Shown in pieces: positions 17,501-27,546 of a stretch of 64,000 nt of DNA. The DNA comes from Prochlorothrix hollandica PCC 9006 = CALU 1027. GTDB taxonomy: Bacteria > Cyanobacteriota > Cyanobacteriia > Prochlorotrichales > Prochlorotrichaceae. A program made the translations under genes and the position numbers. Each line of letters begins with the position of its first letter. Position 1 is the first letter of the stretch. The notes beneath the pieces were generated by a model. The model was not told the DNA's origin and searched no databases. It saw nothing but the letters and a program-made list of their open reading frames with translations. The DNA is taken from positions 548,359 through 612,358 of the forward strand of contig NZ_KB235941.1 in assembly GCF_000332315.1 (NCBI RefSeq), in the 5' to 3' direction.

Positions 17501-20500
17501 CCTAAGACTCTATCAATCGGCCACAGAATCAGCCTATCTCAGCACTGATTTTGAGGCCATGGATCAGTTAGCAGCGGTAACGCTGCACCACACCCCCAAC
17601 ACCCTGGACAAAGTGAAAGTGTGGGAAGTCATGATCCAAGGGCATATTTCCCAGAATCAGATGCAGGAAGCGGTAAATCTAGGTCTAGATATCATGAAAG
17701 AGGTGGATCCGACCTTAATCCTGCCCTCCCAGCCGACTCCCCAGGATCTACGCCACGCCCTGGGCCAGTTCCACGATCGCCTGGGGGATCGTCCCGTCGC
17801 CGATCTGCTGCACCTGCCCCCCATGACCGATCCCGCCAAACTGACGGTGATGCGGATTCTGCCCACAGTGGCCCCCGCCACCTACTCCCTCTCCCCCCTG
17901 TTAATGCCCCTCCTGGCCCTGACCATGGTTAGCCTCTCCATGGACTATGGCAACACCTACACCTCCCCCCTGGGCTATAGTTTTGTGGGCTATGTGCTGT
18001 GTGTCATGGAGCGCCAAACGGTGCCCGACGGTCTCGATCATGACCCCGATCGCTATGGCATTAACTTGGGCTATGCCTTAGGTCAGTTGGCCCTGGCCCT
18101 GGCTCAACAACTGGAGGTGAAACCGGTGATGGCCTGTGTCCGCTTTGTGGCTCAGGGCCTTATCAACATTTGGAAGCAACCTACCTCAGAAACCCTCGCT
18201 CCTCTCCGCCAAACCTATCAATTATGCTTGGAATCTGGCAACTTGGAATATGCGGGCTATTCAGCCATGACCCTGGGGTTAAACAGCTTTCTGACTGGAC
18301 TTCCCCTAGAAGAGGTGGAACAACTGTTGGCGGACTATGGGGAAGCCATGGGCCAACTGCGCCAGGAGCATCTAGCCGTGCAGTTCCAATTGTGGCAACA
18401 GATGGTGTTGGGGCTGTTGGGCCGCAGCCAAGACCCCTGCCAACTGGTGGGCAGTGTCTACGATGAAACCCTGCATTTTCCCCAGCACCAGGCCATCAAT
18501 AACCGCACTACCCTCGCCTATTTCCACATCTGCAAACTAATGTTGGCCTACTGGTTTGGAAATTTCGCCGCAGCGGAAACCCAGGCCCAACTAGCCCGCA
18601 GTTACTGGGATGGGGTGGCCTCTATGTTTCTTTTGGCTAGCTTTTACTGGTTCGACTCCCTGATCGTCCTGGCTCCCTTGCCCCTCGGTACTGTCCTAAC
18701 CCCCGCCCAACATGACCGCATTGAGGGAAATCAGCAGCAATTACGCACTTGGGCTAGTTATGCCCCAGCTAACCAGCAACATCGCTATGATTTGGTGGAA
18801 GCAGAACGGTTACGGGTTCAGGGAGATCATGGATCCGCCGTAGAAGCCTACGATCGCGCCATTGACGGAGCCTTAACCCACCACTATGGCCAGGAGGAAG
18901 CCATGGCGGCAGAACGGGCAGCCCAGTTTTATTTGGAGTGGGGCCGCGATCGCATTGCCCAAACCTATCTCACCCAAGCCTACTATGGTTACGGTCGCTG
19001 GGGTGCCCGCGCCAAGGTAGAGGATCTGGAACAGCGCTATAGCCATCTGCTTAATCCCTTGAATTTAGGCCAAACAAAGAGTTCAGGGCTAGGAATCTCC
19101 TCCATTAGCCAAGAATCCCATAATTCCTTAGATTTACAAGCTGTTTTGAAGGCATCCCAGGTTTTATCGGGGGAAATTTACCTGGAGCAATTACAAATCA
19201 AACTGATGCAGGTGGTGCTGGAAAATGCAGGGGCGGAAACCGGAGCTTTAATTTTGCGGCGAGGGACTAATCTCTGTGTCGAAGTGCAAGCCTTAGCTAC
19301 CTCCAGTAGACAGGTCAAAATCCAAACCTTACCCTCCACCCCCCTGTCCCAAGTCCAAAATCTACCCGTCAAACTCCTCACCTATGTCTCCCACATCCAA
19401 GAACCCCTCCTCATGGATGAGGCGGCTTACCACCAGGGTTCAACAGCCCCAGACCCTAGCTCCAACCTCCAAAGTCCCAACCTCCCAGCACCATCCTCAC
19501 CCCTGATCACGGTACAGCCAGTGGAGGGGGCAACCCTAGAGCCAGTTCCCCTCAACGGACCCTACCCTGAACCCCATGCAGCGATCCAGGATACCCCAGG
19601 GGACTCGCCCGTGCAACCTGCTCTAGCCCCCCCCACCAGTGATGCCCAATCCCTCCGGGCCTTCAAACCCAGCAGCTTCCAAGATCCGTACCTCCAAGAA
19701 AAAAAGCCGCGATCGGTGCTCTGTCTACCCATTCTGCACCAGGGCCAATTTTTAGGGCTACTTTACCTGGAAAATACCTTGACGGCAGGGGTATTCACCC
19801 ACGATCGCCTAGAAATCCTCAAACTCCTCACGACCCAAGCCGCCATCGCCCTGGAAAATGCCCAACTTTATAGCCAACTCCAAGACTATTCCCGCAACCT
19901 GGAAACCGAAGTCGAGGAGCGGACAGCCCAACTCCAAACAGAAGTGCAGGAACGGCAGGAATCTGAAGCACGGGAGCGGGAGAAGTCGGCTCAACTGGCA
20001 GCGACCCTCACAACCCTTCAGCAAACCCAAAGTCAGTTAGTTCAAACCGAGAAAATGTCCAGTTTGGGACAACTGGTGGCAGGGGTGGCCCATGAAATCA
20101 ATAATCCCGTCAACTTTATTGCCGGTAATTTAGTCCATATTAATGACTACGCCAAGGATCTGGTAAACCTCATTGACCTCTATCAACAGGTTTATCCCAA
20201 CCCCCCGACCGTGGTGCTAGACACCCAGGAGGACATTGATTTAGAGTTTCTCCGGGAAGACTTACCCAAACTGTTGCGCTCCATGGAAGTGGGCAGCGAT
20301 CGCATCCGGGAAATTGTCCTAGGGCTGCGCAATTTCTCCCGCCATGACGAGGCCATGCGTAAGGCCGTGGATATCCATGAGGGTCTGGACAGTACCTTGA
20401 TGATTCTCAAGGGTCGCCTCAAAGCCACCCCCAACCGCCCCACCATTACGGTCAGCAAGCGCTATGGCGCAGTGCCCCACATTACCTGTTTTGCCAGCCA

Positions 20501-20906
20501 ACTGAACCAGGTGTTTATGAATTTGTTGGCCAATGCCATTGATGTCTTGGAGGGGGCATGGGAGAAGGGGCGCAGCCTCGATCCCCTCACGGGCGATGCC
20601 CTGGGGTTGACCATTACGGTGGAAACTCTCCTGTGGCAGGGGGAGATGGGCGATCGGGAAATTCACATTCGCATTCACGACAATGGCACGGGTATTCCGG
20701 AGGCGATTCGATCGAAACTCTTTGATCCCTTTTTTACCACGAAGGAAGTGGGCAAGGGGACGGGCCTAGGTCTGTCCATTAGTTACCAAGTGGTGGTCGA
20801 TCGCCATGGGGGTCGCCTGTGGTGTGAGTCCGTGGTGGGGCAAGGCACCACCTTCACCATTGCCCTACCCCTCACCCCAGAAGATTATGAAGAATCTTAC
20901 GGCTGA
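14517..20906 (+). CDS. Giant hybrid Ser/Thr kinase-like / AAA ATPase / GAF / histidine kinase
   Basis: The protein has 2129 aa and the domain order of cyanobacterial HstK proteins. Residues about 10-275 are a protein-kinase fold: ATP lysine in [17 protein letters not shown] in place of [24 protein letters not shown]. The catalytic loop reads [13 protein letters not shown], where relatives have HKD, so the catalytic Asp is Ala. Then comes an AAA ATPase with Walker A GFSGVGKT (about residue 331) and Walker [13 protein letters not shown], followed by helical repeats. Residues about 895-970 are a Ser/Pro/Thr repeat ([10 protein letters not shown]). A GAF domain (about 1540-1780) is followed by a histidine kinase with H-box [12 protein letters not shown]-box [20 protein letters not shown] and [11 protein letters not shown]. 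The output half looks active. The response-regulator partner is unknown. Confidence 0.93.
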   Translation: MTQARAVLSGYQILDPINIGARMLLYRAQRQSDGQLVLLKVLWNDYPSFRELLQLRHQYALGRSLGHDPNIAPPLALENYYNGLALILLDPGGLPLGQWCNLRPLDLDQFFPLALALSRLLQRLHQQNIIHKAFNPTSFLIDPVNRHPSLIDLGLASRLPRETQSIASPNALEGSLAYFSPEQTGRMNRGIDYRTDFYTLGVMFYELLTGQLPFQSSDPMELVHAHLAKVPPLVSRVNPQVPLAVGRIVLKLMAKMPEDRYQSGVGLIHDLERSWQSWQIQGSIQPFPLAQQDASDRFVITERLYGREGEVKTLLAAFDRASAGSTELVMVTGFSGVGKTAVVNEVQKPIIRQRGYFIRGKFDQFQRNLPFRAFVMAFQDLAEQVLGESESRIQIWKETIAAAIDPHAQVLIEVIPALGQLLGPQPPASPLTGSAAQARFNRLMQKLMAVFTTASHPLVIFLDDLQWADSASLKLMRRLLLDSPGHLLLIGAYRDNEVQATHPLMITLQTLAEARANPTALTPPLGFNTLILQPLSLPHVGDWIADTLLRIPQEVEPLVELVFQKAQGNPFFSGQLLKSFHEQGLIYSTTRLAQGQRDGQGQGVSRSDRSPYCWAYDLDRVRDLRVDSDVVGFVVQQLQQLPATTQAVLKLAACVGNQFDLQTLARVYQHPIKTTAVHLWPALEKGYLFPEDEVYKFYQGDTSEGEQGGRYPLQRGGYRFSHDRIQQAAYALIAEAQKQSVHCQIGQLLLAELGPAIARELGELEPLSLATEPIPPIDPSDPSPEPAPYLGTGDRLFAVTNHLNLGEALIDDEITRLQLAHLNLRSGHQALAATAYQAAVTYFLAGIRCLNPQIFHSTAPWASPHPIPPAPGGLLFGFPRTPDVPFVSPTPVSPTSSPTSSSPTSSPTSSSPTSSPTSSSPTSSPTSSPTSSSPTSSPTSSSPTPVSSRSSSSRSSSPTSSPTSSNPTADALRSTSPLDPYLHSLPSWHSHPDLTLRLYQSATESAYLSTDFEAMDQLAAVTLHHTPNTLDKVKVWEVMIQGHISQNQMQEAVNLGLDIMKEVDPTLILPSQPTPQDLRHALGQFHDRLGDRPVADLLHLPPMTDPAKLTVMRILPTVAPATYSLSPLLMPLLALTMVSLSMDYGNTYTSPLGYSFVGYVLCVMERQTVPDGLDHDPDRYGINLGYALGQLALALAQQLEVKPVMACVRFVAQGLINIWKQPTSETLAPLRQTYQLCLESGNLEYAGYSAMTLGLNSFLTGLPLEEVEQLLADYGEAMGQLRQEHLAVQFQLWQQMVLGLLGRSQDPCQLVGSVYDETLHFPQHQAINNRTTLAYFHICKLMLAYWFGNFAAAETQAQLARSYWDGVASMFLLASFYWFDSLIVLAPLPLGTVLTPAQHDRIEGNQQQLRTWASYAPANQQHRYDLVEAERLRVQGDHGSAVEAYDRAIDGALTHHYGQEEAMAAERAAQFYLEWGRDRIAQTYLTQAYYGYGRWGARAKVEDLEQRYSHLLNPLNLGQTKSSGLGISSISQESHNSLDLQAVLKASQVLSGEIYLEQLQIKLMQVVLENAGAETGALILRRGTNLCVEVQALATSSRQVKIQTLPSTPLSQVQNLPVKLLTYVSHIQEPLLMDEAAYHQGSTAPDPSSNLQSPNLPAPSSPLITVQPVEGATLEPVPLNGPYPEPHAAIQDTPGDSPVQPALAPPTSDAQSLRAFKPSSFQDPYLQEKKPRSVLCLPILHQGQFLGLLYLENTLTAGVFTHDRLEILKLLTTQAAIALENAQLYSQLQDYSRNLETEVEERTAQLQTEVQERQESEAREREKSAQLAATLTTLQQTQSQLVQTEKMSSLGQLVAGVAHEINNPVNFIAGNLVHINDYAKDLVNLIDLYQQVYPNPPTVVLDTQEDIDLEFLREDLPKLLRSMEVGSDRIREIVLGLRNFSRHDEAMRKAVDIHEGLDSTLMILKGRLKATPNRPTITVSKRYGAVPHITCFASQLNQVFMNLLANAIDVLEGAWEKGRSLDPLTGDALGLTITVETLLWQGEMGDREIHIRIHDNGTGIPEAIRSKLFDPFFTTKEVGKGTGLGLSISYQVVVDRHGGRLWCESVVGQGTTFTIALPLTPEDYEESYG

Positions 20907-20932
20907 AAATGGTCTAAAAGATGGTCTAAAGG

Positions 20933-21022
20933 GCACCTCGATTAATTGGGTTGGGCGAAGCCGCCCGCCACAACCCCTATTCTTGCGTTGGTACAGGGGC
21001 GAGAATTTGGATTTTTCGAGGT
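20933..21022. mobile_element. About 90-bp inverted-repeat element, copy 1
   Basis: Starts GGGCACCTCGATTAATTGGG and ends ATTTTTCGAGGT, with a close second copy at 45868-45966. Here the right end has lost the last bases of the repeat. Inner dyad GGGCGAAGCCGCCC. It follows the stop of the hybrid kinase by 27 bp. Confidence 0.75.
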
Positions 21023-21123
21023 AGTCCAGAAGACTCAAGGCTTACCGCTTAAAGCGGGGCAAGATTAGCGGGACAGAGGGGCGCGGGGCGCTTGACTATC
21101 CCAGCTTAAGTTGATACCGAGAC

Positions 21124-21978
21124 TCAACGCTGCAAAATCAAATAAACCCCGTGGTAACTAACTGTAATCTGGGAAGTACTCTCAAAAGAACTCCTGTACT
21201 GTCCCCCAACCGCCGCAGACTGGTCCCAGGTGCGCCACAGGTGCCGTAACTGCTGGGGACTCAGGTGGTGCCCCGATCGATTGTGGCCAGTTCCCAGGGC
21301 TTTGAGGTGCTGAAAAAAAGCTTTGGCCTGGGGATACTGGCAGGGTAACCACTCACTGGCCACCTGGCAGTGGCGCACCAGGGGAGCGAAGGTACCCACT
21401 AGGGTTTGGAAGTCTGGTAATGGATTGGCCGTGTAGGGCAGATGACTGCGATCGCAGGCCGATCGCCACTCCGGAAAACTATGGCCACTGGGAAATGCTA
21501 AGGCGAGACAACCCCCTGGAGTGACCTGGGATAACCAGTCTTGAATCGTAGCGATGGGGTTTTCAAACCATTGCAGAGCAAAACTGCTGGCAATCAACGC
21601 ATAGGGCTGACAAGGGGGCGGCAGTTGTTCCCCATCCACTACCCCAAAACGCAAGGGAGCAGGGCGATCTTTCCCCTCAGCTAGGAGTTGCTCCCGGCAG
21701 AAATTGACCATGGCGGGGGCTAAATCCGTCAGGTAACAGGAATGGTGGGGAAACTGCTGCACCAGTTGCCGACTCAAAAATCCCGTCCCACACCCCACTT
21801 CCAGGATCTCCCCTGGGGGTAGCGTTAACCCCTGGCCCTGGGTCAGGTGATGGATCAATTGCTGGGCACAGTGGCGCTGTAGCGGTGCTTGCTGGTGGTA
21901 AGTGGCGGCAGCTCGACCAAAATTCTCGGCCACTGCTGTTTTATAGGGATTAATACCCCGATTTGTCTCCATTACCAA
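21124..21978 (-). CDS. bioC: Malonyl-ACP O-methyltransferase
   Basis: The 284-aa SAM-dependent methyltransferase should methylate malonyl-ACP so that the fatty-acid machinery can build pimeloyl-ACP methyl ester, the first stage of biotin synthesis. The N-terminus NPYKTAVAENFGRAAATYHQ is typical of BioC. SAM-binding motif I is ILEVGCGTGFLSRQL, and YLTDLAPAMVNFCRE and YALIASSFALQWFEN are family-specific. The start overlaps the stop of the upstream nuclease-like gene (21972), so the two are coupled. A BioH-like esterase is encoded further upstream on the same strand. ATG 21972, two codons downstream, is an alternative start. Confidence 0.9.
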   Translation of the reverse strand: MVMETNRGINPYKTAVAENFGRAAATYHQQAPLQRHCAQQLIHHLTQGQGLTLPPGEILEVGCGTGFLSRQLVQQFPHHSCYLTDLAPAMVNFCREQLLAEGKDRPAPLRFGVVDGEQLPPPCQPYALIASSFALQWFENPIATIQDWLSQVTPGGCLALAFPSGHSFPEWRSACDRSHLPYTANPLPDFQTLVGTFAPLVRHCQVASEWLPCQYPQAKAFFQHLKALGTGHNRSGHHLSPQQLRHLWRTWDQSAAVGGQYRSSFESTSQITVSYHGVYLILQR

Positions 21979-22844
21979 GTGCGGGGCTGAAAGGCGGGTT
22001 CATTGCTAATGGTCACACTGTCCCCCGACTGTTCAATCACAAACAAACCTTGACGAGCCGCAGCGGTATCCACCCCACTGTCCATTTCTATGCCTGCGAT
22101 CGCCCCATAGACTTGATAGCTAGCGTACTGGGGAAAGAATTCTTTGAACTGACGAAGATTAATCAAGAACTGCTGGAGATAATCCTGGGTAAAGCGGGAT
22201 TTCACTTCAATGACGACGGCTACTGTAGTATTAACCGCTAAAATGTCAATTTCTAGGTGACGACCTTGGCGAGCCGCTCGCACCCGTTGGGCAATCATGG
22301 TCACCTCAATGCCCTGGCCTTGGAACAGACGCACCGCAGCGGGAGCCACCAGGTTTTCCACAAACTGACCCCAGCGACTGCTGAGACCATTCACGGACTG
22401 GCTAGCTTGGGCCGCAATGCGTTCACTTTTGGCGATGCGGCGATCGAATTCCCGCTTCGATCGCTCAAACTCAGCCCTAGACGCGGCCATCTCTCGATCG
22501 AACTCGGCTTTGGATGCCGCTAACTCCTGCTCAAAGCGGGCACTGGATTCAGCGGCACGGCGATCGTCCTCCGCTTTGGATTCGGCAAAGAGGCGATCGG
22601 CCTCGGCTTTAGATTCGGCAAAGCGGCGATCAGCCTCGGCTTTGGATTCGGCAAAGCGGCGATCGGCTTCAGCGGCACGGCGATCGGCTTCGGCAGCACG
22701 GCGATCGGCCTCGGCTTTGGACTCGGCAAAGAGGCGATCGGCCTCAGCGGCACGGCGATCGGCTTCAGCAAAGCGACGATCGGCTTCTTCTTGGGAACGT
22801 TGGAAGATGTTGTAGATATCTTGTAGAGTGACTGCTTCCGTCAT
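21972..22844 (-). CDS. Coiled-coil protein with C-terminal PD-(D/E)XK nuclease-like domain
   Basis: The protein has 290 aa. Residues about 15-130 are charged heptad-like repeats (units such as ADRRFAESKAE, and ADRRAAE), encoded by HIP1-rich tandem DNA and predicted to form a long coiled coil. The C-terminal 140 residues have the PD-(D/E)XK core: HLEIDILAVNTTVAVVIEVKSRF, with Asp, then Glu-Val-Lys. This is a family of DUF3782-type proteins common in cyanobacteria; biochemical function is not known to me. It lies between a BioH-like gene and bioC on the same strand and overlaps the bioC start, an odd place for a nuclease. Confidence 0.8.
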   Translation of the reverse strand: MTEAVTLQDIYNIFQRSQEEADRRFAEADRRAAEADRLFAESKAEADRRAAEADRRAAEADRRFAESKAEADRRFAESKAEADRLFAESKAEDDRRAAESSARFEQELAASKAEFDREMAASRAEFERSKREFDRRIAKSERIAAQASQSVNGLSSRWGQFVENLVAPAAVRLFQGQGIEVTMIAQRVRAARQGRHLEIDILAVNTTVAVVIEVKSRFTQDYLQQFLINLRQFKEFFPQYASYQVYGAIAGIEMDSGVDTAAARQGLFVIEQSGDSVTISNEPAFQPRTW

Positions 22845-22953
22845 GGCGACAAGGGAGAAAGGACAATCCCCAGTTTAGCGCGATCGATGGGGTTCAGGGG
22901 CTGGGGGGTTAGTGGGGATCAACTGGCTGTTGATGACTGGCGATCGCTGGGTT

Positions 22954-23706
22954 CTAGCTGGGCTGGAGTTGGGTGAGCCAGGGGTGGAGGTGGTACCAGC
23001 AGTGGGGGGCGTGGCTGAGGGGGAGGGCGTGGCCTGCGGCGGAAATGGGCTGAAAGGTGATGGTTGCTTGGGTTTCCTGGGTCAGGAGAGCGGCTAAGGC
23101 TTGGCCCTGGGTCAGGGGCACGATCGCGTCGGCAGTGCCATGGAGGATCAGGATTTGGGAGAGGGATGCCAGGGGAGTGGGATCGAGGTGGGACTGATCC
23201 AGGGCTTGGAGATCCTGGGTGAGGCGATCGCGGTGCCAGTGGGTGAGGTCGTCCAGGTTTGGTGCCCAGTGGGGTTGCCAGGGGTGGGGGGCGGCGGTGT
23301 TGTGCCAGAACTGCTGGAGGACGGCGGCGGGGTAGTGCTGGAACTGCTGGATCATGCGCTGGAGGCGGCGGCGGGACGGGCGGGGTTCGGAGGGATGGAA
23401 GTGGCTGAAGCCACTGAAGATGACGAGGGCCGTGGCAGCGGGCCAGAGGTGGGGGGGGCAGGTGTGGAGTCCGTAGGAGTGGGTAAAGAGGATGATGGGG
23501 GCTGGGGGGGCGGGTGAGGCCAGATCTGGGTCTGATTCCAGGATCCCAGGGGTGGCGGCGGGGGGGAAGTAGCCCCGATCGAGGGCGGAAAAAATCCAGC
23601 CTTGGGCAGCGCAACGATCGGCCCAACCAGACCAACTGTGGGGTCCTAAGCCCCAGCCACCGGCGGCGAGGATGGGGGGGCGGGGAGGCGGGGAGTGGGG
23701 AGTCAT
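22954..23706 (-). CDS. BioH-like alpha/beta hydrolase (putative pimeloyl-ACP methyl ester esterase)
   Basis: The 250-aa protein begins MTPHSPPPRPPILAAGGWGL; an upstream in-frame ATG at 23775 is less likely. The elements of the fold are visible: ILAAGGWGLGPHSW, the nucleophile elbow FTHSYGLH, the acid in ILHGTADAIVP and the His in SAAGHALPLSH. The overall plan resembles BioH/BioG esterases, which cut the methyl ester off pimeloyl-ACP after the BioC step. Position upstream of bioC on the same strand supports this role, but the substrate is inferred from context. Confidence 0.72.
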   Translation of the reverse strand: MTPHSPPPRPPILAAGGWGLGPHSWSGWADRCAAQGWIFSALDRGYFPPAATPGILESDPDLASPAPPAPIILFTHSYGLHTCPPHLWPAATALVIFSGFSHFHPSEPRPSRRRLQRMIQQFQHYPAAVLQQFWHNTAAPHPWQPHWAPNLDDLTHWHRDRLTQDLQALDQSHLDPTPLASLSQILILHGTADAIVPLTQGQALAALLTQETQATITFQPISAAGHALPLSHAPHCWYHLHPWLTQLQPS

Positions 23707-23820
23707 GGGGGAGCAGGGGGGACGGCTGGCTGGTATTTTAGCACTGCTGTCCCCAGGGGCCCATTCCTGTGGCACAATCGGGGGGTTGCCCTTGTCTCCG
23801 ACTCCCTGCGGTTACCTTTT

Positions 23821-24423
23821 ATGATTCACCGGTGTTTTTCTGCGATCGCCTCTACTATCACCTCTACGGTTGTTCTGGGGCTAAGTTTTGGTTTAGGAGC
23901 GTGCGATAGGATTACGACGAATCCGGAGGCGACGGCTCCCCTGTTGGATGTGGGGTTGATTGAAACCCAGGTGCATCAGTTGACCAATGAACAGCGCATT
24001 GCCCATAATTTGCGGCCCCTGACGACGGATGCGGCCCTGGCGACGATCGCCCGCACCCACAGCCGGGATATGGCCGATCGCCAGTTTTTTGACCATGTGA
24101 ATCCGGACGGAAAGTCTCCTAGCGATCGCGGTTTTGCCCAAAATTACCCCTGCCGCAAGGATTACCCGGATTACTATACGGAGGGGATTGCGGAGAATCT
24201 CTATATGACCGATCGCTTTAATTCGGTGACGACTTACAATGATGTGCCTGCGGCCTATGACTGGATGCATGAGTTGGATCTGGCGGAGGCGACGGTGCAG
24301 GGCTGGATGAATAGTCCCGGCCATCGGGCTAATATTCTGACGGGGACTTACGATCGGGAGGGGATTGGGGTGGTGGTGGATGAGGCGACCCATAAGGTGT
24401 ATGTCACCCAAAATTTCTGTTAG
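23821..24423 (+). CDS. CAP-domain (SCP/PR1) lipoprotein
   Basis: The protein is a 200-aa exported lipoprotein. The signal peptide is MIHRCFSAIASTITST followed by VVLGLSFGLGAC, with the lipid-accepting Cys in LGAC. The CAP domain shows THSRDMADRQFFDHVNPDG, EGIAENLYM, QGWMNSPGHRANILTG and EGIGVVV, with the conserved His and Glu residues. Bacterial members are extracytoplasmic and of mostly unknown activity. ATG 23821 was chosen because it begins the signal peptide; the frame is open from 23695 but that part is noncoding in style. Its promoter must lie in the 114 bp shared with the divergent BioH-like gene. Confidence 0.9.
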   Translation: MIHRCFSAIASTITSTVVLGLSFGLGACDRITTNPEATAPLLDVGLIETQVHQLTNEQRIAHNLRPLTTDAALATIARTHSRDMADRQFFDHVNPDGKSPSDRGFAQNYPCRKDYPDYYTEGIAENLYMTDRFNSVTTYNDVPAAYDWMHELDLAEATVQGWMNSPGHRANILTGTYDREGIGVVVDEATHKVYVTQNFC

Positions 24424-24653
24424 GGTTCGTGAAGTTCACCGATCGAGAGATTCTGAAACGTCTTGAGGACTTGGCTGGTGTATCCCTGTACCAAGGTGGT
24501 CAGGGACGCAAAATGCTGATTAATCTGAGTTTGTTGAGCTGGGGAAGGCGGGGCATTAGACGACGTTCCTTTGGAGCCACTAGCCCGTTTAGCGGGACTT
24601 GGCGAACCCGTTTGGGCCTCGGCTTGGATGTGGATAATGGTGGGGATACTGAA
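24420..24653 (-). pseudogene. Possible 3' remnant of an unknown gene
   Basis: A minus-strand frame without start codon reads SIPTIIHIQAEAQTGSPSPA, a Ser/Pro/Lys linker, and then a plausible folded end (INQHFASLTTLVQGYTSQVL, KTFQNLSIGELHEP, stop). Its stop overlaps that of the CAP gene. It may be the end of a gene whose 5' part is lost to the repeats at 24683-24784. I do not recognise it. Confidence 0.25.
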
Positions 24654-24682
24654 TCACGGGCAGCACTAAAGGCGTTAAGAAT

Positions 24683-24784
24683 GTCGAGTACAACTCGACA
24701 ATCCCGGCACCCAGCACCCTGGGAGATCCCTGGGAGAGCCGACTTGTAGTCGGCTTTAGGTCGAGTACAACTCGACAATCCCAG
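24683..24784. repeat. Paired-hairpin repeat, locus 1
   Basis: One unit plus a partial: hairpin GTCGAGTACAACTCGAC, then CCTGGGAGAGCCGACTTGTA with its arm GTCGGCT, then GTCGAGTACAACTCGAC again. The same two hairpins recur at 29881, 35837 and 57407. Confidence 0.9.
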
Positions 24785-24860
24785 CACCCAGCACCCAGCA
24801 GCCTGAGATGATGCGACAATGGGGGGCGCACGACCCTGATCCCTGTCTATCCCCTGCCCT

Positions 24861-26222
24861 ATGTCCGCCCAACTGCCCCGCTCCTGTGCCCGCCAAGCCG
24901 CCTACACCGCCCTGAAGGCGATCGTCGGGGGTAGCTTTGCCGATGTGGCCGTGGACAATGTATTGACCCGATCGACCCTCTCCCCCGCCGATCGTCGCCT
25001 CGCCACCGAACTGATCTATGGCTGTGTCCGCCGCCAAGGCACCCTGGATGCCCTCATTGACCAACTGGCCAAAAAACCCGCCGCCCACCAACCGCCCCAC
25101 CTGCGGCTGATTTTCCATGTGGGATTCTATCAACTGCGCTATTTAGATCAAATTCCCCCCTCCGCCGCCGTGGATACCACCGTGGAATTAGCTAAAAACA
25201 ACGGTTTTCGAGGTCTGTCGGGCTTTGTTAATGGAGTTTTGCGGCAATACCTACGCCTGGGGGAACAGGCCGAATCCGGGGATGCCCTGATCTTGCCCGA
25301 CACCTACCCCCAGCGCTGGGCCATGGAACACAGTATGCCGGACTGGATTGTGGCCCTGTGGCAACAGCAACTCTTGGGGTTTGAAGTGGAAGCCCTCTGC
25401 CAGTGGATGAACCAGACCCCCAGCCTCGATCTGCGGGTCAACCCCCTGCGCAGTTCCGTGGACGAGGTGGCCGCTGCCCTGGAAGCCCAAGACATCAGCG
25501 TGGAGCGCCATCCCCATCTACCCCAAGCCCTGCGGCTGCGGGGTTCCGTAGGCAATATTCAGCAGTTGCCCGGTTTTGCCGAGGGCTGGTGGATGGTGCA
25601 GGATGCCAGCGCCCAGTTGGTGGGCCATTTCCTCGATCCCCAGCCGGGGGAAACGGTCATTGATGCCTGTGCGGCTCCGGGGGGAAAAACCCTGCACCTG
25701 GCTGAATTAATGGGGGATCAGGGCACGATCTGGGCCTGTGATCAAACCCTCGCCCGTTTACGCAAGCTGACAGCCAATCAGAACCGTCTGGGAATGGAGT
25801 CTATCCACCTGCACACGGGGGACTCGCGCCACTGGCACCCCTGTCAGCACGAGGCCGATCGGGTCTTGCTGGATGTGCCCTGTTCCGGCTTGGGAACCCT
25901 CCAGCGCCATGCCGATGCCCGTTGGCGGCAGAGTCCCCTGACGGTGAAGGGGTTGGCCCAGCTACAGCGGGATCTCTTGGTGGCGGCGACGGACTGGGTT
26001 AAACCGGGGGGCATTGTGGTCTATGCCACCTGCACCCTCCATCCCCAGGAAAATGAGGACCAAATCGAGGCGTTTCTGGCAGATTATCCCCAGTGGCACC
26101 TGCTGCCCCCCGATCCCGCCTCTCCGGCGGCTGCCTATGGCTGCGATCGCGGTTGGGTCAAGGTCTGGCCCCAGCGATCGCAGATGGATGGATTCTTCAT
26201 GGCGCGGCTCCAAGCCCCCTAG
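24861..26222 (+). CDS. rsmB: 16S rRNA (cytosine-967-C5)-methyltransferase
   Basis: The 453-aa SAM-dependent enzyme makes m5C967 in 16S rRNA. Residues about 5-140 are a NusB-like RNA-binding domain (AAYTALKAIVGGSFADVAVD, LIYGCVRRQGTLDALI). The catalytic domain has the SAM motif DACAAPGGKTLHLAELM, the Asp in IWACDQTLARL, motif IV LDVPCSGLGTLQRHADARW and the catalytic Cys in YATCTLHPQENEDQ. Length and order match RsmB (Sun). The start at ATG 24861 gives the usual short N-terminal arm. It stands alone. Confidence 0.95.
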   Translation: MSAQLPRSCARQAAYTALKAIVGGSFADVAVDNVLTRSTLSPADRRLATELIYGCVRRQGTLDALIDQLAKKPAAHQPPHLRLIFHVGFYQLRYLDQIPPSAAVDTTVELAKNNGFRGLSGFVNGVLRQYLRLGEQAESGDALILPDTYPQRWAMEHSMPDWIVALWQQQLLGFEVEALCQWMNQTPSLDLRVNPLRSSVDEVAAALEAQDISVERHPHLPQALRLRGSVGNIQQLPGFAEGWWMVQDASAQLVGHFLDPQPGETVIDACAAPGGKTLHLAELMGDQGTIWACDQTLARLRKLTANQNRLGMESIHLHTGDSRHWHPCQHEADRVLLDVPCSGLGTLQRHADARWRQSPLTVKGLAQLQRDLLVAATDWVKPGGIVVYATCTLHPQENEDQIEAFLADYPQWHLLPPDPASPAAAYGCDRGWVKVWPQRSQMDGFFMARLQAP

Positions 26223-26551
26223 GGATTTCCCCTGGGATTGTAAAAAATTTCCCTAAAAAATTGGTTTAAGACCGGTATCCAGTAGGGTAGGGGAACGAGC
26301 AAAGACTCCCCCCCCAGACCTCTCCCCGTGGAGGGATGGGGTTTAACAGCCCTTCCCAGTTTTGGTCATTGTCTTGGTGAACGTCCCGGCGCTGGTGCTG
26401 GTGCTTATGCCGACGGCGATCGCGGTGACTGGATCAGGGGTGTCTGTTGGATCCCTAGCCTGGGGCAGGGGAGAGGGTCGCCCCTGGTCTCCCTGGCTAT
26501 CGGTGGGAACAGGTGCAGCCCCAGCCCCACCCGTTTTGAGGAGACCCTGTG
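26223..26551. other. Intergenic region upstream of the TerB-like gene
   Basis: No gene recognised. A short inverted A/T-rich tract (AAAAAATTTCCCTAAAAAATT, about 26241-26263) follows the rsmB stop. The Shine-Dalgarno GAGGAG of the next gene is at 26538-26543. Confidence 0.4.
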
Positions 26552-26980
26552 ATGACCAACGCAACCCCCAAAAAAACCAAAGCACTGTTGAAGATTTTGA
26601 TCGGTGCTGCCTGGATTGATGGCGAAGTTCAACCGGAGGAGCGGGAATACTTGCGCACCATGGCCAAGGCTCAACAGTTAGAGGAAGATCCCGAAGTCCG
26701 GCCTTTGCTCTTTGAGTTGGTTCAGGTGCAACCGGATCAGTGCTATCGCTGGATTGAGGAATATTTGGGCGATCGGCCTTCCCAGGACGATTACCAGAGC
26801 CTATTGGAAGCCATCAGCGCTTTAGTCTATAGCGATGGCAGCATTGAAGTGGAGGAGGCCAAGTTACTGAACCACCTCCAGGAACTCAATGAGCACAGTG
26901 CCCACAGCGGTTCCCCCTCCCAAATGATCCTGAAGTCCATTCAAAAGCTCTATCGCAACTGGGTGGGTGATAATCAGTAG
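26552..26980 (+). CDS. TerB-like domain protein
   Basis: The 142-aa, all-helical, acidic cytoplasmic protein shows the repeated TerB pattern: LIGAAWIDGEVQPEEREYLR and ALVYSDGSIEVEEAKLLNHL, each with the Asp-Gly and Glu-Glu positions that in TerB bind metal or partner proteins. Proteins of this fold occur in tellurite-resistance and membrane-stress modules and also alone. It stands alone here; a TerY-P-like triad is encoded 22 kb away, without evidence that the two work together. ATG 26552 is preferred over GTG 26549 because the GAGGAG ribosome-binding site (26538-26543) is then 8 bases away. Confidence 0.82.
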   Translation: MTNATPKKTKALLKILIGAAWIDGEVQPEEREYLRTMAKAQQLEEDPEVRPLLFELVQVQPDQCYRWIEEYLGDRPSQDDYQSLLEAISALVYSDGSIEVEEAKLLNHLQELNEHSAHSGSPSQMILKSIQKLYRNWVGDNQ

Positions 26981-27037
26981 CTCGGCCCATAGCTCGGCCC
27001 GTAGCTCGGCCCGTAGCTCGGCCCATAGCTCGGCCCA
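26978..27037. repeat. 12-bp tandem repeat after the TerB-like gene
   Basis: Five copies of TAGCTCGGCCCA/G. The first copy contains the stop codon of the TerB-like gene. A separate hairpin (GGACGCT/AGCGTCC, about 27115-27131) lies downstream. Confidence 0.9.
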
Positions 27038-27325
27038 TAGCGGGGCATTAACTCCCCTCAGGCCCAAGTGGTTTTTTTGATCGTGCCCATGCTCCGGCGT
27101 GGGTGCGGTCTGCTGGACGCTCCAGCGTCCGGGGAGCGATCGTCTGACCTTTAGTCCCTGGCCCTTATACAAAACGATACGAAAATCAATAGAAGTGAGA
27201 GTCTAACAGACTGCCTCTGTTACTTACGCAAAATAGGATTTTAGAAAAATATATCCCACAGAACTTCAACCTTTCCTAAAATCAGTATCACAAATCACAT
27301 TCTTCTGGGAATTGATCTCACTAAC

Positions 27326-27400
27326 TACAGCAGTCCTAAATGGGTCGTGGGGTGTGCGCCCTCCCAGCGACAACCCCATGACCCATTGCGGACTGCCGTA
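27326..27400. mobile_element. 75-bp altered copy E of the TA element
   Basis: Both ends look like the CAGCAGTCC end: TACAGCAGTCCTAAATGGGT at left and ACCCATTGCGGACTGCCGTA at right, so the element is almost symmetrical and the GGTTTCAGC...GATTTAGGG half is missing. It lies 150 bp upstream of the SGNH hydrolase gene. Confidence 0.75.
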
Positions 27401-27546
27401 GACTGCCTGGATCGATCGGATTGTTCTCCTCCCTCCCGTGGGGGCTGGGGACAACTGGGATGACCATGGTAACCCCCTGAGTCCCCCCTGAAATTTGGGG
27501 ATCCCTACCATAACTGTTGACCAAATGGGGCATAATAACCCCTATT

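Noticed and set aside
22417-22815. Plus-strand Ser/Arg/Ala-rich frame
   Set aside because: It is antisense to the heptad repeats of the coiled-coil nuclease-like gene.
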